Source: Perkinsus olseni
Taxonomy: Eukaryota > Perkinsozoa > Perkinsida > Perkinsidae
Assembly (NCBI GenBank): GCA_013115135.1
Contig: JABANP010000067.1
Coordinates: forward strand, 62,001 to 126,000
DNA length: 64,000 bases
Direction of reading: 5' to 3'
Every line of letters begins with the position of its first letter. Within the stretch, counting starts at the first letter, position 1. Below are positions 44,635 to 56,091 of the stretch, one piece after another. A program made the position numbers and the translations under genes. Below the pieces are notes generated by a model, which saw nothing but the letters and a program-made list of their open reading frames with translations, was not told the origin of the DNA and ran no database searches.

Positions 44635-46127
44635 GGACCCCCAAGTCACTGCCACCGATCGTGAAGTAGGCCGGTTGTTCTGTTCTGTCGTTGTTCATGT
44701 GTGTCGGTGTTCGTCTGACGTTCTTGATGGGCGTTGAAGCTCAACTGTTGAGCTACGCAGTGAAAGTTTGATCTCTGACGGTAGGCGGCAAGCAAGGAAA
44801 TTTGCCTGCGCCAGCAGGGCGTGACAGTCGGCGCCCTTTGTGCTGAGAGACGTGGCGATTGTACCATGTACAGCACGATGTATGAGGAGGGTGAAGCTTC
44901 CATCGGTAGAGGGCGACGATAAGCGAGAAAATTAGTAAGCGACGAGCAGTGGGAGAAACCAGTCTCGGTCGCTCGTTCGTGTCGGGGTGATGCTGTATTC
45001 GTCGAAATTCGGTTCCCGATAAGTCACACGAGGTCGGATGCTCAAGGGGAACCTCTTATTGCAACGAGCGGAGCCATAGCCAAGGCTTTTGTCATTATTG
45101 TGAGAGCCTGTCAATAACAGTATTAGAAAACGCGAACTACCATTACAGGCCTTGATCTTGCGATCAGGCTGTTCAGGATTCACTCGATTCAGGCTGAATC
45201 AAGTGACCTGGTTCTGTGATTAACTTGGAGAGCTTCCTCAATACAGCGCACCCTCAACTCTGGAGTCTGCCAGACTCAGTCTGGACACTCGCAGTCTGTG
45301 CGTCGGAGCGTCATTATCATCGATACAGTGAGAACGTATATGTGTCAAATACCCGATTGTCGAATGCTGCCAACTCAAACCCAAACGAAAGAACGCCATC
45401 TTTGAAGCACAGAGGAGCGAGATGCTCGATTCTCGGGCGCCCGGCCAGTAACGCCCCGCTAATATACGTCGCGCTGCGCGACTCGCGCAAGACAAGCAAT
45501 TGCTGATGATTCAGAAGGGACATGTTTACCTCATCGTCCAAGCCTCGAGAGAATCAGACTCGATTGCGTGTTGCTCTAACTTTAATGCCGACGTAGCACG
45601 GTCGTCGAATTAAAAGGAGAGGCCTTCCCCTCGGTGCACGCGTGCTCGCACTCGGCATCCGAGCCTGGATGAGACTTGGCTCAGGATATCTCGTTTGAAC
45701 GATCCTCAAAACCGTTCGATGTCTCAGAATCACGAGTTTGTCAACCGAAAAGGAGGCAAAGCCTTTAGTGCAACGTCTCGCCACCCGACTTGCGATGTGA
45801 CGTCTCGAGTGGGCCTCGGATTGATTCTTTGAGCTCGGCTAGCTGCCTCTATGTACCCTGAATACACTCGGAGTCGGAGAGAGGCCTATCCTAATAGTGT
45901 AGGACACTGCGTAACTTCACCATGCTCTCCCCCAACGACCAACTGAGAAACACCAGAGCTTTATTGTATGTGTACACCTTATCATGCCTAACACACTGGA
46001 AAAAGTGGTAGGAATCTTCCGCCGTACAACCGGTAAACGACCAAGTTAGTCGGACCAACGAACAACGATGATAGATTGAAGCCGACTGGAGAGTGAGAGG
46101 CACTTGATATCTTCGCTTCTGGTTCTC
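44635..46127. other. Intergenic region before the secreted-protein array
   Basis: No gene I can support in 1.5 kb; ORFs here are short, occur on both strands and lack domains. It contains one copy of a 55-bp dispersed repeat (44829-44883). Confidence 0.5.
44829..44883 (+). repeat. 55-bp dispersed repeat, copy 1
   Basis: CGGCGCCCTTTGTGCTGAGA continues to CAGCACGATGTAT. It matches 59108-59162 at all but two positions, with weaker similarity extending about 11 bp upstream (GGCGTGA). The two copies lie 14.3 kb apart in the same orientation and bracket the secreted-protein array. Confidence 0.9.
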
Positions 46128-47138
46128 TCACACCTCAGACTCAGAAACACCCGCGAAGGTCCGACGGAAAGCTAAACTCCGCTTGAGCACGAAAGTGTGC
46201 GGCAAGCCAATATCCCACTTATGGAGGTCGTTGCGGCCAAGTCTTCTCCAGACGTGTTGCGGGCCACACAGTTGAATCGAACTTCCTGTCAGCGGGCGTG
46301 GGTGAGCGACACTTCCTCGGCCCTTCTCTCGAGACACTAGCGTTTGCTGCTTCTGCTTCCTCCCATCCCTGAGTTTTTTCATTACAATGTAGGTGGCCAC
46401 TTTCTCGAAAGGCAATTTTGGAACTGCTGTTATTAGAGAAAGCACACCATCGCATAGTGGGTAATACATGGCCATTCGATTCTCCTTGCTGATCTGCCAA
46501 ACGCTGAGGTCAGCGTCTCTCAAAGAGCCGTTGTTGAAATTGAGGTAGAGACTTTTAAAGGGCCCATCACCGGAGTAGGGGCCATCAAGCACCGAAACAT
46601 TACGGGAGGGTTTGAGCGCGGCGAAGCCACGATTGCATAACTCATTCAACTCACCTCGGATCTCTCCTGAGGCGTCGACATACTCAGTATCGCCACCAGG
46701 CAGAGATTTCAGCCTGTGGATGCGATCGAAGCAGTTCCCATCTCTAACGACGTTGGCAGTGTACTCCAGAGTCATTCCGCCTTCTACGCGTAGTATTCTA
46801 GTCTGATTCACCGGCTCATCATCTTCAAATCGAGCGTTGTGCGTTGCGAGGTCGCAAGTGTGCAAGCCCGTCCAGCCAGGCTCGCCACTCCGACTTGTCA
46901 CTTTATCGGGGAAAGATTCGAACGTTGCAGTAAGCCCTGCCATGGACCAAGTGAAGGGATCCATGATAGGTACGGAGCCCCTTGGAAAGAAGAAATACTC
47001 CACTTCACCATCGCGCAGTTGTCCATACAGCAGTTCTTGTTGTCTGAACTCTTGAGCCTTGGTGAGGTATACCAGTAGACAACTGACCAGGCCAATACAC
47101 CAGAATGTATTGTTGAGGAGGGAAGACGCGAGAGCCAT
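46128..47138 (-). CDS. Secreted array protein, copy 1 (intact, 336 aa)
   Basis: I do not recognise this family. Start: the ATG at 47138 (MALASSLLNNTFWCIGLVSC) is the position shared by all copies, although the frame is open further upstream. The first 29 residues form a signal peptide with a hydrophobic core IGLVSCLLVYL and probable cleavage after TKA. Then comes a segment shared by the family, QEFRQQELLYGQLRDGEVEY, and then a divergent mature domain with motifs CDLATHNARF, GNCFDRIHRL, ELCNRGFAALKPS, RMAMYYPLCDGVLSL and LHKWDIGLP. The spaced Cys residues suggest disulfides outside the cell. It has no introns, unlike other genes in the window. Its C-terminus is longer than in most copies (ends FAGVSESEV). 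Confidence 0.8.
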   Translation of the reverse strand: MALASSLLNNTFWCIGLVSCLLVYLTKAQEFRQQELLYGQLRDGEVEYFFFPRGSVPIMDPFTWSMAGLTATFESFPDKVTSRSGEPGWTGLHTCDLATHNARFEDDEPVNQTRILRVEGGMTLEYTANVVRDGNCFDRIHRLKSLPGGDTEYVDASGEIRGELNELCNRGFAALKPSRNVSVLDGPYSGDGPFKSLYLNFNNGSLRDADLSVWQISKENRMAMYYPLCDGVLSLITAVPKLPFEKVATYIVMKKLRDGRKQKQQTLVSREKGRGSVAHPRPLTGSSIQLCGPQHVWRRLGRNDLHKWDIGLPHTFVLKRSLAFRRTFAGVSESEV

Positions 47139-47165
47139 TGAAGGAAGCGTTCTAAGCTGATGGAT
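47139..47165 (-). promoter_or_regulatory. Conserved leader upstream of the array start codons
   Basis: Read on the minus strand, the bases before the copy 1 ATG are TCAGCTTAGAACGCTTCCTT then CA. Close variants precede the ATG of copies 3, 4, 5, 6 and 7 (near 50,100; 51,760; 53,402; 55,195; 57,048), always with GAACGC- or GGACGC-like sequence followed by TTCCTTCA. The position fits a 5' untranslated leader or start-site element conserved along with the signal peptide. Confidence 0.5.
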
Positions 47166-47587
47166 GAGACTCACGCCGTGAGTCTCACGGAACCCCTGGT
47201 TCAAGGAGCTGCGTTGAGTGGAGACATCGATTCTGTCGCATTCCCTGAACCAGCGCAATCTGGCATTTCGTTGGTCCAGGAAGTCGATCCTGGACAGAAA
47301 ATTACAGCGTTTTGTCAAAACGGTTTTGAGTGCCGCATCATCTTTGCAAGCTTCTTATCAACACAACTGGGCTGCCTCATACACAGCGCAACACCTCAAG
47401 CATGCCATGATACCGGAGAAGATACCTCAGCGCTTTGCAAATGGGTTCTGCATCGACACATGTCTCTGCAAAAGGAAAGGCAAAAATTTACTCAAAATTC
47501 GAATAAATTTCTGAATTATTCGTATAATAATCTGACCCGTTCAACACCAGCCTGCGAGTCGCCGTGAGAGAATTTCACCATGACGAC

Positions 47588-48522
47588 TCAGAATTTTGGT
47601 TTGAGCGAAAACTCCTCTCCTAAGCTGCGATCCCACATATGAAGATGAAGGTCATCGAGGTATCTTTTCACGTGGTCCTCGCGACAAAGCCGATCTACAC
47701 TTTCTCTCCTCTGACTTCTCTTCCGTAGAGAAAACCAGTGGGGGTGACTTGCTTTTTTCTCGAGAATCACAATACTTGTTCGACCATGAGGGGAATCATC
47801 CACCCTCAGTATCAAAGATATCACACCGTCACAGAGGGGGTAATAAGTTACCAGTTGATATCTAGCAATTTCGCCGACAGTAAGACCTGCTTTAACCAGC
47901 TTTCCCCGCATTAAATCTCAGAGACAGACTTCTCTCCATCTGTGCACCAGTGTATTCACCATCTAACACTGACGGACTAGGCATAGGTTTGAGCGTTTCG
48001 AAACCTTTCTTGCATAAACCCTCTAATTCTTCTTCCACATCTATCGACCCTTTTTCACTTCCGAACGCCCCATCTTCGGAGCAGCAAGAGTTCATCAATT
48101 TTATATTAGCGAAGCATTTTTCACCTCGAACAACGCGAGCGACGTACTCGCAGGTCTGCCCATTTTCTAGTCGAAAAATGGTGGTCGCATTTACCACTTC
48201 ATCCCGACTGCGCTCGGTGTTGAATGGCATATAATCGGCTACGTACAAGTCCATCTTTTTGGCCGCATGGCCCAGCGTTTTCGCCTTCCCCGGAAAACTT
48301 AGGTCTTCTCCGCTCAAACCATGCTCTCTGGACTGAACGACGTTGGCGAGGGCTGCGTCGAGCCTCGGTTTGAGGAGGAACTGCACTTGACCGCCGCGCA
48401 CTCGCCCGTACAATAGTTCCTCTTGCCGATACTTTTGAGCTTTGATGGGGCATACCAGTAGACCAAATGATCAGGCCAATACACCAGAATGCTTTGCTAG
48501 GGAGGGTAGAGGAGAAAATCAT
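47588..48522 (-). pseudogene. Secreted array protein, copy 2 (frameshifted)
   Basis: The most divergent copy. It starts MIFSSTLPSKAFWCIGLI at 48522, but one extra base after FWCIGLI (ATTTGGTC against the usual AGTTGTC) throws the signal peptide out of frame. The following frame reads QKYRQEELLYGRVRGGQV. A second one-base break occurs near 47,900 at a CCCC run, between SLSLRFN and KLVKAGLTVGEI. The C-terminal half keeps LVTYYPLCDGVISLI and LHMWDRSLGEEF. Two breaks suggest a pseudogene; assembly error is possible. Confidence 0.7.
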
Positions 48523-49076
48523 TGATGAATACAAATGCATACAAGTCATTGATGAATACAATCTTCGTACGTTCAAAGCTGATGCTGACAGTGTCAGGCC
48601 TGACACGAAGGGCGCCTCACTCAAGATTCATTCGAAGTAGATTCTCTGCCAGAGATCCTCCGAGAATCTCTGGCGTCGTGCCTCCCTCGTCCAGGGCACG
48701 GAGGCTGGGCACATCTCACGTCTGCCATTGCGACAAATCTTCATTGCCTAGATTTTATGTTGCTCGATTGGCCATACATGGGGTTTTGTCATCTCATTTT
48801 TACCGAGGAATTGTTGAACCCGAAACTGCCATTTAGTGCACACACCTATGCCGTGATAAAGGCGAGCGGCCGACAGCACATCGCCATAAGCACACTCAGA
48901 AGGAGTCATGGCCTTCTGAAGACATTGAGCAGTCAAGAATAACGATGAATGAGCAAAGGACAAATAAACATATACGGGTACAAAGACACGGGGCTATCAC
49001 AAAGACACTGTTTCGATTTTGGCGCCCATTCCCAACGTTGCCAATTTCGATATATCTGTGTAAAAGCATCTAGTCC

Positions 49077-50098
49077 TCAGCCCGTCGTCGCCTTCGGTTT
49101 GAGGATGAAACTCTCAGGCAAGTCGCGATCCCATTTTTCGAGCTCATAGCGACCAATCGTTCTCCTCACGTGGTGATCATTGCAGAGATTCTGTGAGTAA
49201 TCCTCACCGACCGGTGAAAGAAGCTCGAACTCTTCCTTCGGAACTTTTCTTCGTGGGATCATCTTCTTCTGCGCAGCGCGCATTTTTTCCCTCAAGAAAT
49301 CTGCCGTGCTCTCTCTTTTCTTCGACGGACTTTTTCAAGTATCAAGTAGGTGGGTTGATTCTCAGTAGGTAACCCTATCTGCGGTATGACGGAGATTATA
49401 CCGTCACAGAGAGGGTAAAACATGGCCATACGAAAATCATCGTTGACCTCTGAGACACGGAGATTTGCCTTCATCAAGGTACCCTGGTCAAATTCCAACG
49501 CGAGACTTTTTCTTAATCCGTTGCCGACATATGTCCCGTCCAACCCTGCCAAGTCAGGGGAGGGTTCAAGCGCGAGGAAACCGTCATTGCACAACTCCTC
49601 TAATTCCTCCCGAATATTCTCCGGCGCTTCCATGTACCCGCCGCTGCCAATGGAGTTGGCAGATACCCATTTCCAGATAGTCCCAAAACACTGACCGCGT
49701 CCATTGATGTCCGCCAGATACTCGGAAGTCTCACCCTTTTCTAGGCGAAAAATTCTTGTCATACCAACAGACTCGTTATTATCCGCTCGGGCGTTGTGCA
49801 ACGCGTAGATGCCGGCGTGTAGATCTGCTTTCTTTTTGCACTTGCGGTCAAGGCTCTTCACACTGTCCGGGAATACTTTCACCGTCTCTGTGAGCCCGAG
49901 GTCCATGGACGCTTTTATGCTCTTGATGGGAACGGTACAGCGCGGCAAGAGAATATACTCCACTTTACCATCGCGCAATTGACCATGCAACAGTTCTTGT
50001 TGTCTGAACTCTTGAGCCTTGGTGAGGTATACCAGTAGACAACTGACCAGACCAATACGCCAGAATGTATTGTTGAGGAGGGGAGACGAGAGAAGCAT
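49077..50098 (-). CDS. Secreted array protein, copy 3 (frame change near the C-terminus)
   Basis: It starts at ATG 50098 (MLLSSPLLNNTFWRIGLVSC) and is open through RMAMFYPLCDGIISVI to a stop at 49292, giving 268 aa. The expected tail (FELLSPVGEDYSQNLCNDHH, then YELEKWDRDLPESFILK) lies in the next frame at 49077-49295. So the copy either ends early by about 65 residues or carries one base change near 49,290, where GGG and AAAAAA runs occur. Its mature domain lacks the Cys of the usual HxCxY-HNAR block (HAGIYALHNAR). Confidence 0.7.
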
Positions 50099-50775
50099 TG
50101 AGGGAAGCGTCCCAAGCTGAACAGTGATTCGACGAATCAGATTCGCTCTATTTTCTGATTTCGCGGAGATTGGAACTGGTCTCCCGAATCCCTGCGCTAG
50201 TCCATCCGAGAGCAGGGCAGAAACTAGACAGAATATGAACACGCCTGAGATAAATATCCCTGAGCGAATTACCCTTCTAATTTCAGTTCGGTTCATCGTG
50301 ATAAGATGAATCGTCGTCGTCGATGATCGTACAAACGGACCGTTTGAAACGGTCGTGCAACCGACTCATCGATCTAGTATGCCGATCGATGACAGACTAG
50401 ACGGAATCTCCTCTACCTGCTCCCACTTGCTTCGCTCTTTTATCATCCAAGGTCAACCTCGTTAACCCTCCTGAACCGATGCATTTTCAACACCATTTCA
50501 CTTCGTTGTGTGAACAACGTGACATCCCAACATGCCAAGGCGTTGCGAAGGCTTCATGCACAATACCTCGAGGCGCGTCCACACTCACGAGTGTATGATA
50601 GTCATAGCGGCTGATAGGTAGAGAGGCGAAGAATTACCGACTATCGAGGTAGCTGTTTGTCTCCGTTGAAATCTTCTCGACATTTTCAACCGCCTGCTAA
50701 CTTCGACTGCGGTTGAATCTTACCCTTCGCCGCTTCGTTTTTTCTTCTATCCGAAATTTACAGCCAAGCTTTGAG

Positions 50776-51758
50776 TTAAAATTTTGCTTTGAGGGTAAAT
50801 TTATTAGACAAATGACGATCCCACTTATACAGATCATCACGCTGAAGTTTCCTATTGAAGTGGCCAGCATGGCAGAGTGGACTCCCATGATCATCGCTGG
50901 TAAGGGGAAGGAGCTCCGAGGTCGCGGCTGTTCTTCGTCCCCTTATCCACGAAAGAAAACTGCGGCGCTGCTGCGGGCTCTCTCTCCCGTACTTCTTCAA
51001 TATCAAATAGGTCGCCGCACTCTCAGAAGGCAAACTTGTTTCTAGAATGACAGATATTATCCCGTCGCAGAGGGGATAATACGTTGCTGTTCGCCGCTCT
51101 TTGCCGACCTCCCCAACGGTAAGATGGGCGTCTCTCACGAAGCCCCCGTCGAATTCCAACGATAGATGTCTGCCAGCGCCGGAACCGGTATAGTTGCCAT
51201 TCAGAATCCGACAGGTCCGGGGAGGGTTTGAGTGCTTGCAGACCTTTTATGCACAAACAGGCTAGCCTCCTTCCGGATGTCCTCCGGTGCTTCCACGTAA
51301 GCGCCTTCTCCCTCAATGACATTGTAAGGCTTCCACAACCGCACGTCATCAAAGCATTTTTCACTTCGGTTAACCCCGGCCAGATACTCTTGAGTAACAC
51401 CGCCCTCGATGCGGAGTATTCTTGCCTCGTTCACTAGCCCGTCGTCGTCGTCGCACCGAGCGTTGTGCAATACATACTCGCAAACGTGTAAGTCCGTCTC
51501 GCTGTGGTTGCGGCCTCTGGTATGATTGAAGAACAATTGGATTCTCGTTGTCAGACCATGCTCCATGGAATCGGTGAGGGTGCGAATGGGCATCAAAACA
51601 CTCGGGAAGAAAATATACTCCACTTCACCATCGCGCAGTTGTCCATACAACAGTTCTTGTTGTCTGAACTCCTGAGCCTTGGCGAGGTATACCAGAAGAC
51701 AACTGACCAGGCCAATACACCAGAATGTATTGTTGAGGGGAGAAGACGAACGGGCCAT
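50776..51758 (-). pseudogene. Secreted array protein, copy 4 (multiple frameshifts)
   Basis: It starts MARSSSPLNNTFWCIGLVSC at 51758 and runs in frame through DLHVCEYVLHNARCDDD and SEKCFDDVRL. The frame then changes near 51,260 (the family segment KGLQALKPSPDLS appears in another frame) and again near 51,160, before MEFDGGFVRDAHLTVGEV. The C-terminal half is open to 50776 and ends LYKWDRHLSNKFTLKAKF. At least two breaks in the middle make this a likely pseudogene. Confidence 0.7.
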
Positions 51759-52430
51759 TGAAGGAAGCGTTCAGAACTGAATGATGAGGTTCGAATGGTC
51801 TCTGTAGGAACCACGGTCTGCTGAAAAATCAAGTCGAATCTAGACAGGCTGTCTGAGAAAGCAACTTCAAAATATCAATTACAATAGAGGAATCTTTACG
51901 AGGTTCGATTTGACCTCGTCGATGGATCCTAAGCTGTGAAGACAGTGACTCTCTGATAGTCTACATTGTAGACTACCTTCACAGCTTGAGCTAAGCCTTC
52001 TCCACCCTGGACGGACGCCGGTAGTGATGCACCAGCGTCTTCCAGTGACCTCTCCGAGCTTTCCTGTGCTTCAGTCCAACTGTATATTCGATGAACGATC
52101 TGGCAAGACTTTTGGACCCCAAGATTTTCCGAATTTTTTCTCACTCTCCCAGGCTCTCCCTCCGATTGATGAACGTCAAGTCACCGTCGTGTGAGCATAA
52201 CGTAACATGGGTAACACATGGCCTGCAAGAATAGACTGGTTCGGAACATCCGGAGTAAGCTTTGCAGCCACGTACCAATACCTCTACCGATACACGATGA
52301 TGTAAGAACAAAAATAAGTTGATAAACGATATAGAGTGACTCAGAATTGTTTTTCGTCTTTCCCATCAAACACAGCGTTTTTGGTTCAAAACCATTCACC
52401 GCCGAACTATCGAGCCTCACTCTACCACAT

Positions 52431-53400
52431 CTAGGCCTTTCTCTTCAGGATAAATTTTTCAGGCAAATTGCGATCCCACTGAGCCATCTGACTTCGACGA
52501 AGTTTTCTCCTAACGTGTTCAGGTTTGCAGAGATAGTTTGAACCTTCGTCACCAACGAGTGGTTGAGCCTCATCTTCTTCTCCTCGTCTTTTTCGCAGAG
52601 ATATCAAATTTTTGCGCTGCCTCGCACTTTCTCTGGACCTCTTAAGTATCAGGTAGGCGGGAGTTTCTTCAGACTTCAAGCCCGGCTCTGGTGAAACGAG
52701 TGATAGAATCCCGTCACATACAGGATAATACATAGCCATCCGTGTTTTCTCGCTGATCTCTCCGAACACTAAGGTATGCGTCTTTTAACGTACCGTTGTT
52801 GAAATCGAAGTAAAGGCCTTTCCCTGGCCCATCACCAGTGTAGATGCCGTCCAACGTCGACACATCAGGGGAAGGTTCCAGCGCGACGAATCCGGTGTGG
52901 CATAGTTCAGCCAATTCGTTGTCGATCTGTCCCGATGCGTCCACGTACTCACCACCGTCTTCAGAAGACTTCCACTTCCAAATACGGTCGAAGCAATTGC
53001 CGTCTCCAGCGACGCTGGCAAGGTACTCCACGGTTATCCCACCCTCCACGCGGAGAATTCTAGGCATCTTCACCGGCGTGTTATCATCAAACAGAGCATT
53101 GTGCGTTACGTAGTCGCAGGTTTCTAGATGGGTCGTCCCTGGAGTGCCGGTGCGACTGGACACCTTGTGGGGGAACAGTTGAAAGGTGGTTGATATCCCG
53201 GCCTCATTCGAAGTCTTAGGGCTGTTGATGGGTGTCCGGGGCCTTGGTAATACAATATATTCCACTTCACCATCGCGCAGTTGCCCATACAGCAGTTCTT
53301 GTTGTCTGAACTCTTGAGCCTTGGTGAGGTATACCAGTAGACAACTGACCAGGCCAATACACCAGAATGTATTGTTGAGGAGGGAAGACGAGAGAGCCAT
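52431..53400 (-). pseudogene. Secreted array protein, copy 5 (single frame break)
   Basis: From MALSSSLLNNTFWCIGLVSC at 53400 the frame is open to about 52,760, covering LETCDYVTHNALFDDN, GNCFDRIWKWKSS and ALEPSPDVSTLDGIYTG. Compared with copy 1, one extra base in TTCGGAGAGATC shifts the frame; the rest (EISEKTRMAMYYPVCDG to LPEKFILKRKA) is open to the stop at 52431. Without that base this would be a full-length member, so it may be intact in the organism. Confidence 0.65.
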
Positions 53401-54146
53401 TGATGAGAGCGTTCAAGGCTGAAACGTAACCTTTTCTACTGCGATACCTGAGTTGGGTGACCGAAAACCCCTGATACAGAGTTTTATTGGTAAATCGCAG
53501 CGACTACCACCTTTTTGATGCGGGTCCAGGTGGATGAGGGAATGGGCCGGAAGGAAGCCACACACAGGCTGAAGTCACTCCTGTTACAGGAGTCCTGTAT
53601 TCTATCGACCATTCATGTGATCTTGGGATCTCCAACTGCTCTGCTGCTCATGATCATAATGACTTGACCTTCGTTACACTCTCTAGACAGGAGAACACTA
53701 GTCATTAGTGCAGTGTCATTAGTGTCTACATCATTAATGGCTGGGTGACAAAGTTGATGACATACCGAGTGCGATCTCATGCAGAAAAGTTGGTCCCATC
53801 ATTCGGGTCCCGAATTTCGGGATAGACTCAAGCGGAGTCATCGACCATAAGAAAAGCACAGCCCTTAGGCATGACTTCTGTGCGAACTCGAGTAAGGAAA
53901 ACGTTCCGACCGTAGATAAATTAACAAACACTACAGTATTATCATTTGGGCACAACATAACATGAGTGGCACACGAAATACAAAAATAAGTTGATCCAGA
54001 GCACCATGAGCATCCTCTCCATTTTCATCAACATATCTACCTATACACCATGTTGTCGAATAAACAGCGAACTGATAAATGATTTCGGGACGCGGAGAGG
54101 AGGGCAAGATGGCGGGCATGGTTTTCGGTTTTGCACGCCTCACTGC

Positions 54147-55193
54147 TCACGCGTCGGACTCAGAGACGTCATCGTCGGACGCGTAGGGTAGGGGTTGAGT
54201 GGTGATACCGAAATCTTCGGGCAAGTCGAGATCCCACTGGTCGAGAAGATCCTCGCGATTAATCCTTCTCCTCACGTGATCAGCACGGCAGAGGTCGTAT
54301 GAGACATCGTCCGTAACGAGCGGGCCGAGTTCGATATCAGTCAACCTCTTACGACCTCTCCTCCATGGTGGAATAGTGAAAAGATTCTTAGCTCGATCAG
54401 TCCAGGGTGTCTCATTCCCTTCTTGGGACTTTTTGAGAATCACGTAAGAAGAGGTTTGTTCGGAAGCCAGATTGATAGCTGGAATGACGATGGAGATGAC
54501 TCCGTCACATAGCGGGTAATGGGTAGCAACGCGGTATTCCTTGTCAACCTCCGAGACGGTAAGACTGGCGTCCTTCACCTTGCCCTTGGAAAATTTGAAT
54601 TTAACCCTTCTTCCTTGCCTGTTACCCCTGTAGATTCCGTCCAGCACAGAAAAGTCAGAAAAAGGGTAAAGCGCGAAAAAGCCGTCCTTGCAGATCTCGT
54701 CCAGTTCGCCCACGATATCCTCCGAGGGGTCCCCAGTTTCAAAAAGAGTCGAATCTCTCACGAAGCGGACATTGTCAAAACACTTGCCATCCCCGACAAC
54801 GTCGGCGATGTATTCTGAGGTCTCACCATCCTCACCCACACGGAGTATTCTGCATTTGCTGACAGGATCGTCGGTGGCCCACCAAGTGTTGTGAGGAATC
54901 ATGTCCATCGTGTACAAGTCAGCCTTCTTGTTAGACTTGCGACTTTTAGTTTTGTCACCGAAGCCTTTATACCTCTCGAACGAACTCATACCGATTTCCA
55001 GGGATGTGTTGAGCTCGCTAACAGCTACCGTGTCTCGCGGCAAGAAAATGAACTCCACTTTCTTATTGAAGAGTTTCCCATACAGTAGTTCTTGTTGTCT
55101 GAACTCTTGAGCCTTGGTTAGGTATACCAGTGAACAACTCACCAGGCCAATACGCCAGAATGTATTGTTGGGGAGGGAAGACGAGCGGGCCAT
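54147..55193 (-). CDS. Secreted array protein, copy 6 (intact, 348 aa)
   Basis: Uninterrupted from MARSSSLPNNTFWRIGLVSC at 55193 to the stop at 54147. The signal peptide and QEFRQQELLYGKL block are conserved. The mature part is among the most divergent: Lys-rich (KTKSRKSNKKADLYTMDMIP) and lacking the first conserved Cys, but it keeps GKCFDNVRFV, RVATHYPLCDGVISIVIP and DQWDLDLPEDFGI, with an acidic tail SDDDVSESDA. Full length and an open frame despite divergence suggest that selection maintains it. Confidence 0.8.
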   Translation of the reverse strand: MARSSSLPNNTFWRIGLVSCSLVYLTKAQEFRQQELLYGKLFNKKVEFIFLPRDTVAVSELNTSLEIGMSSFERYKGFGDKTKSRKSNKKADLYTMDMIPHNTWWATDDPVSKCRILRVGEDGETSEYIADVVGDGKCFDNVRFVRDSTLFETGDPSEDIVGELDEICKDGFFALYPFSDFSVLDGIYRGNRQGRRVKFKFSKGKVKDASLTVSEVDKEYRVATHYPLCDGVISIVIPAINLASEQTSSYVILKKSQEGNETPWTDRAKNLFTIPPWRRGRKRLTDIELGPLVTDDVSYDLCRADHVRRRINREDLLDQWDLDLPEDFGITTQPLPYASDDDVSESDA

Positions 55194-56091
55194 TGAAGGA
55201 TGCGTTCTAGCCTGAGGCGAGTATGTCGGCATCACAAACGAGATACGCTCGGATACCTTCTTCGCTCGGACGGGCAGCTAAAAAAACCGTTGAAAGTGAT
55301 CACACGAGTGAAGAGCTTCCGGATCGCTGAACGTTCTCAGTGAAACCTCGAATATTGGAGGGGAAATATTAGGCGCCCGATTCAACTCCAGCTCAGTCAG
55401 CGCGCCCAAGCGATCGATCGCAGCTGGGAACACGAGACGGTCTGTCTCAGACGGGGACGGCGCCCGTGATTCGGGTCTCCTGGGTCTCTGGTTGGCAGTT
55501 TTCCACCCGACGGTCAGGTCGACTCACCAACTTCCATCGTGGAGGCCCTTCACGGGCAGGTTTCCAAACCAAATCGGGGCTGAGCGGAAGAGCTGCTTGG
55601 AGGTCGTTTCGCCTTATAACTCTGACTGCAGGCTTCAAGGATCTACAGAACTTTGGAGTCGGATTTTCCATGGTATTGAGCCTCCCTGGCCCGATTTCCA
55701 TCGACAAACCCCTCATTAGTCGGCGACGAAATGCCCTCGAATTCACTCACACCGGAGTGGAACACCCGTTAATAGCATTTGAGCCCGGCCCCTTGGCTCC
55801 CCTCGTGAGACAACATGTAACTCTACTCCACTGTCATCGTGTACAGAACGTGGCATGATTAACAATCAATTTACATCTGAAGAAGTCAGCTCGGGAGCCG
55901 CGAAGATCTTCGCAGAAACCCCCTGCGTCTATATATATTGATGAATGCTCCAGTACATGATAATAATTAGCTGGCTGATGACGAGTAAAGGTTAAGCAGG
56001 ACGACAGCTGCTGACTACTCTTCTTGCTTCATCATTTGCAACTCTTTCCACTCATATATATGACGAGCAACTTAGTGGTGACCCAACTTAC

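Noticed and set aside
46839..50309. Plus-strand ORFs antisense to the secreted-protein array.
   Set aside because: They recur at the same offset in every copy, as expected for shadows of the conserved minus-strand signal-peptide region.
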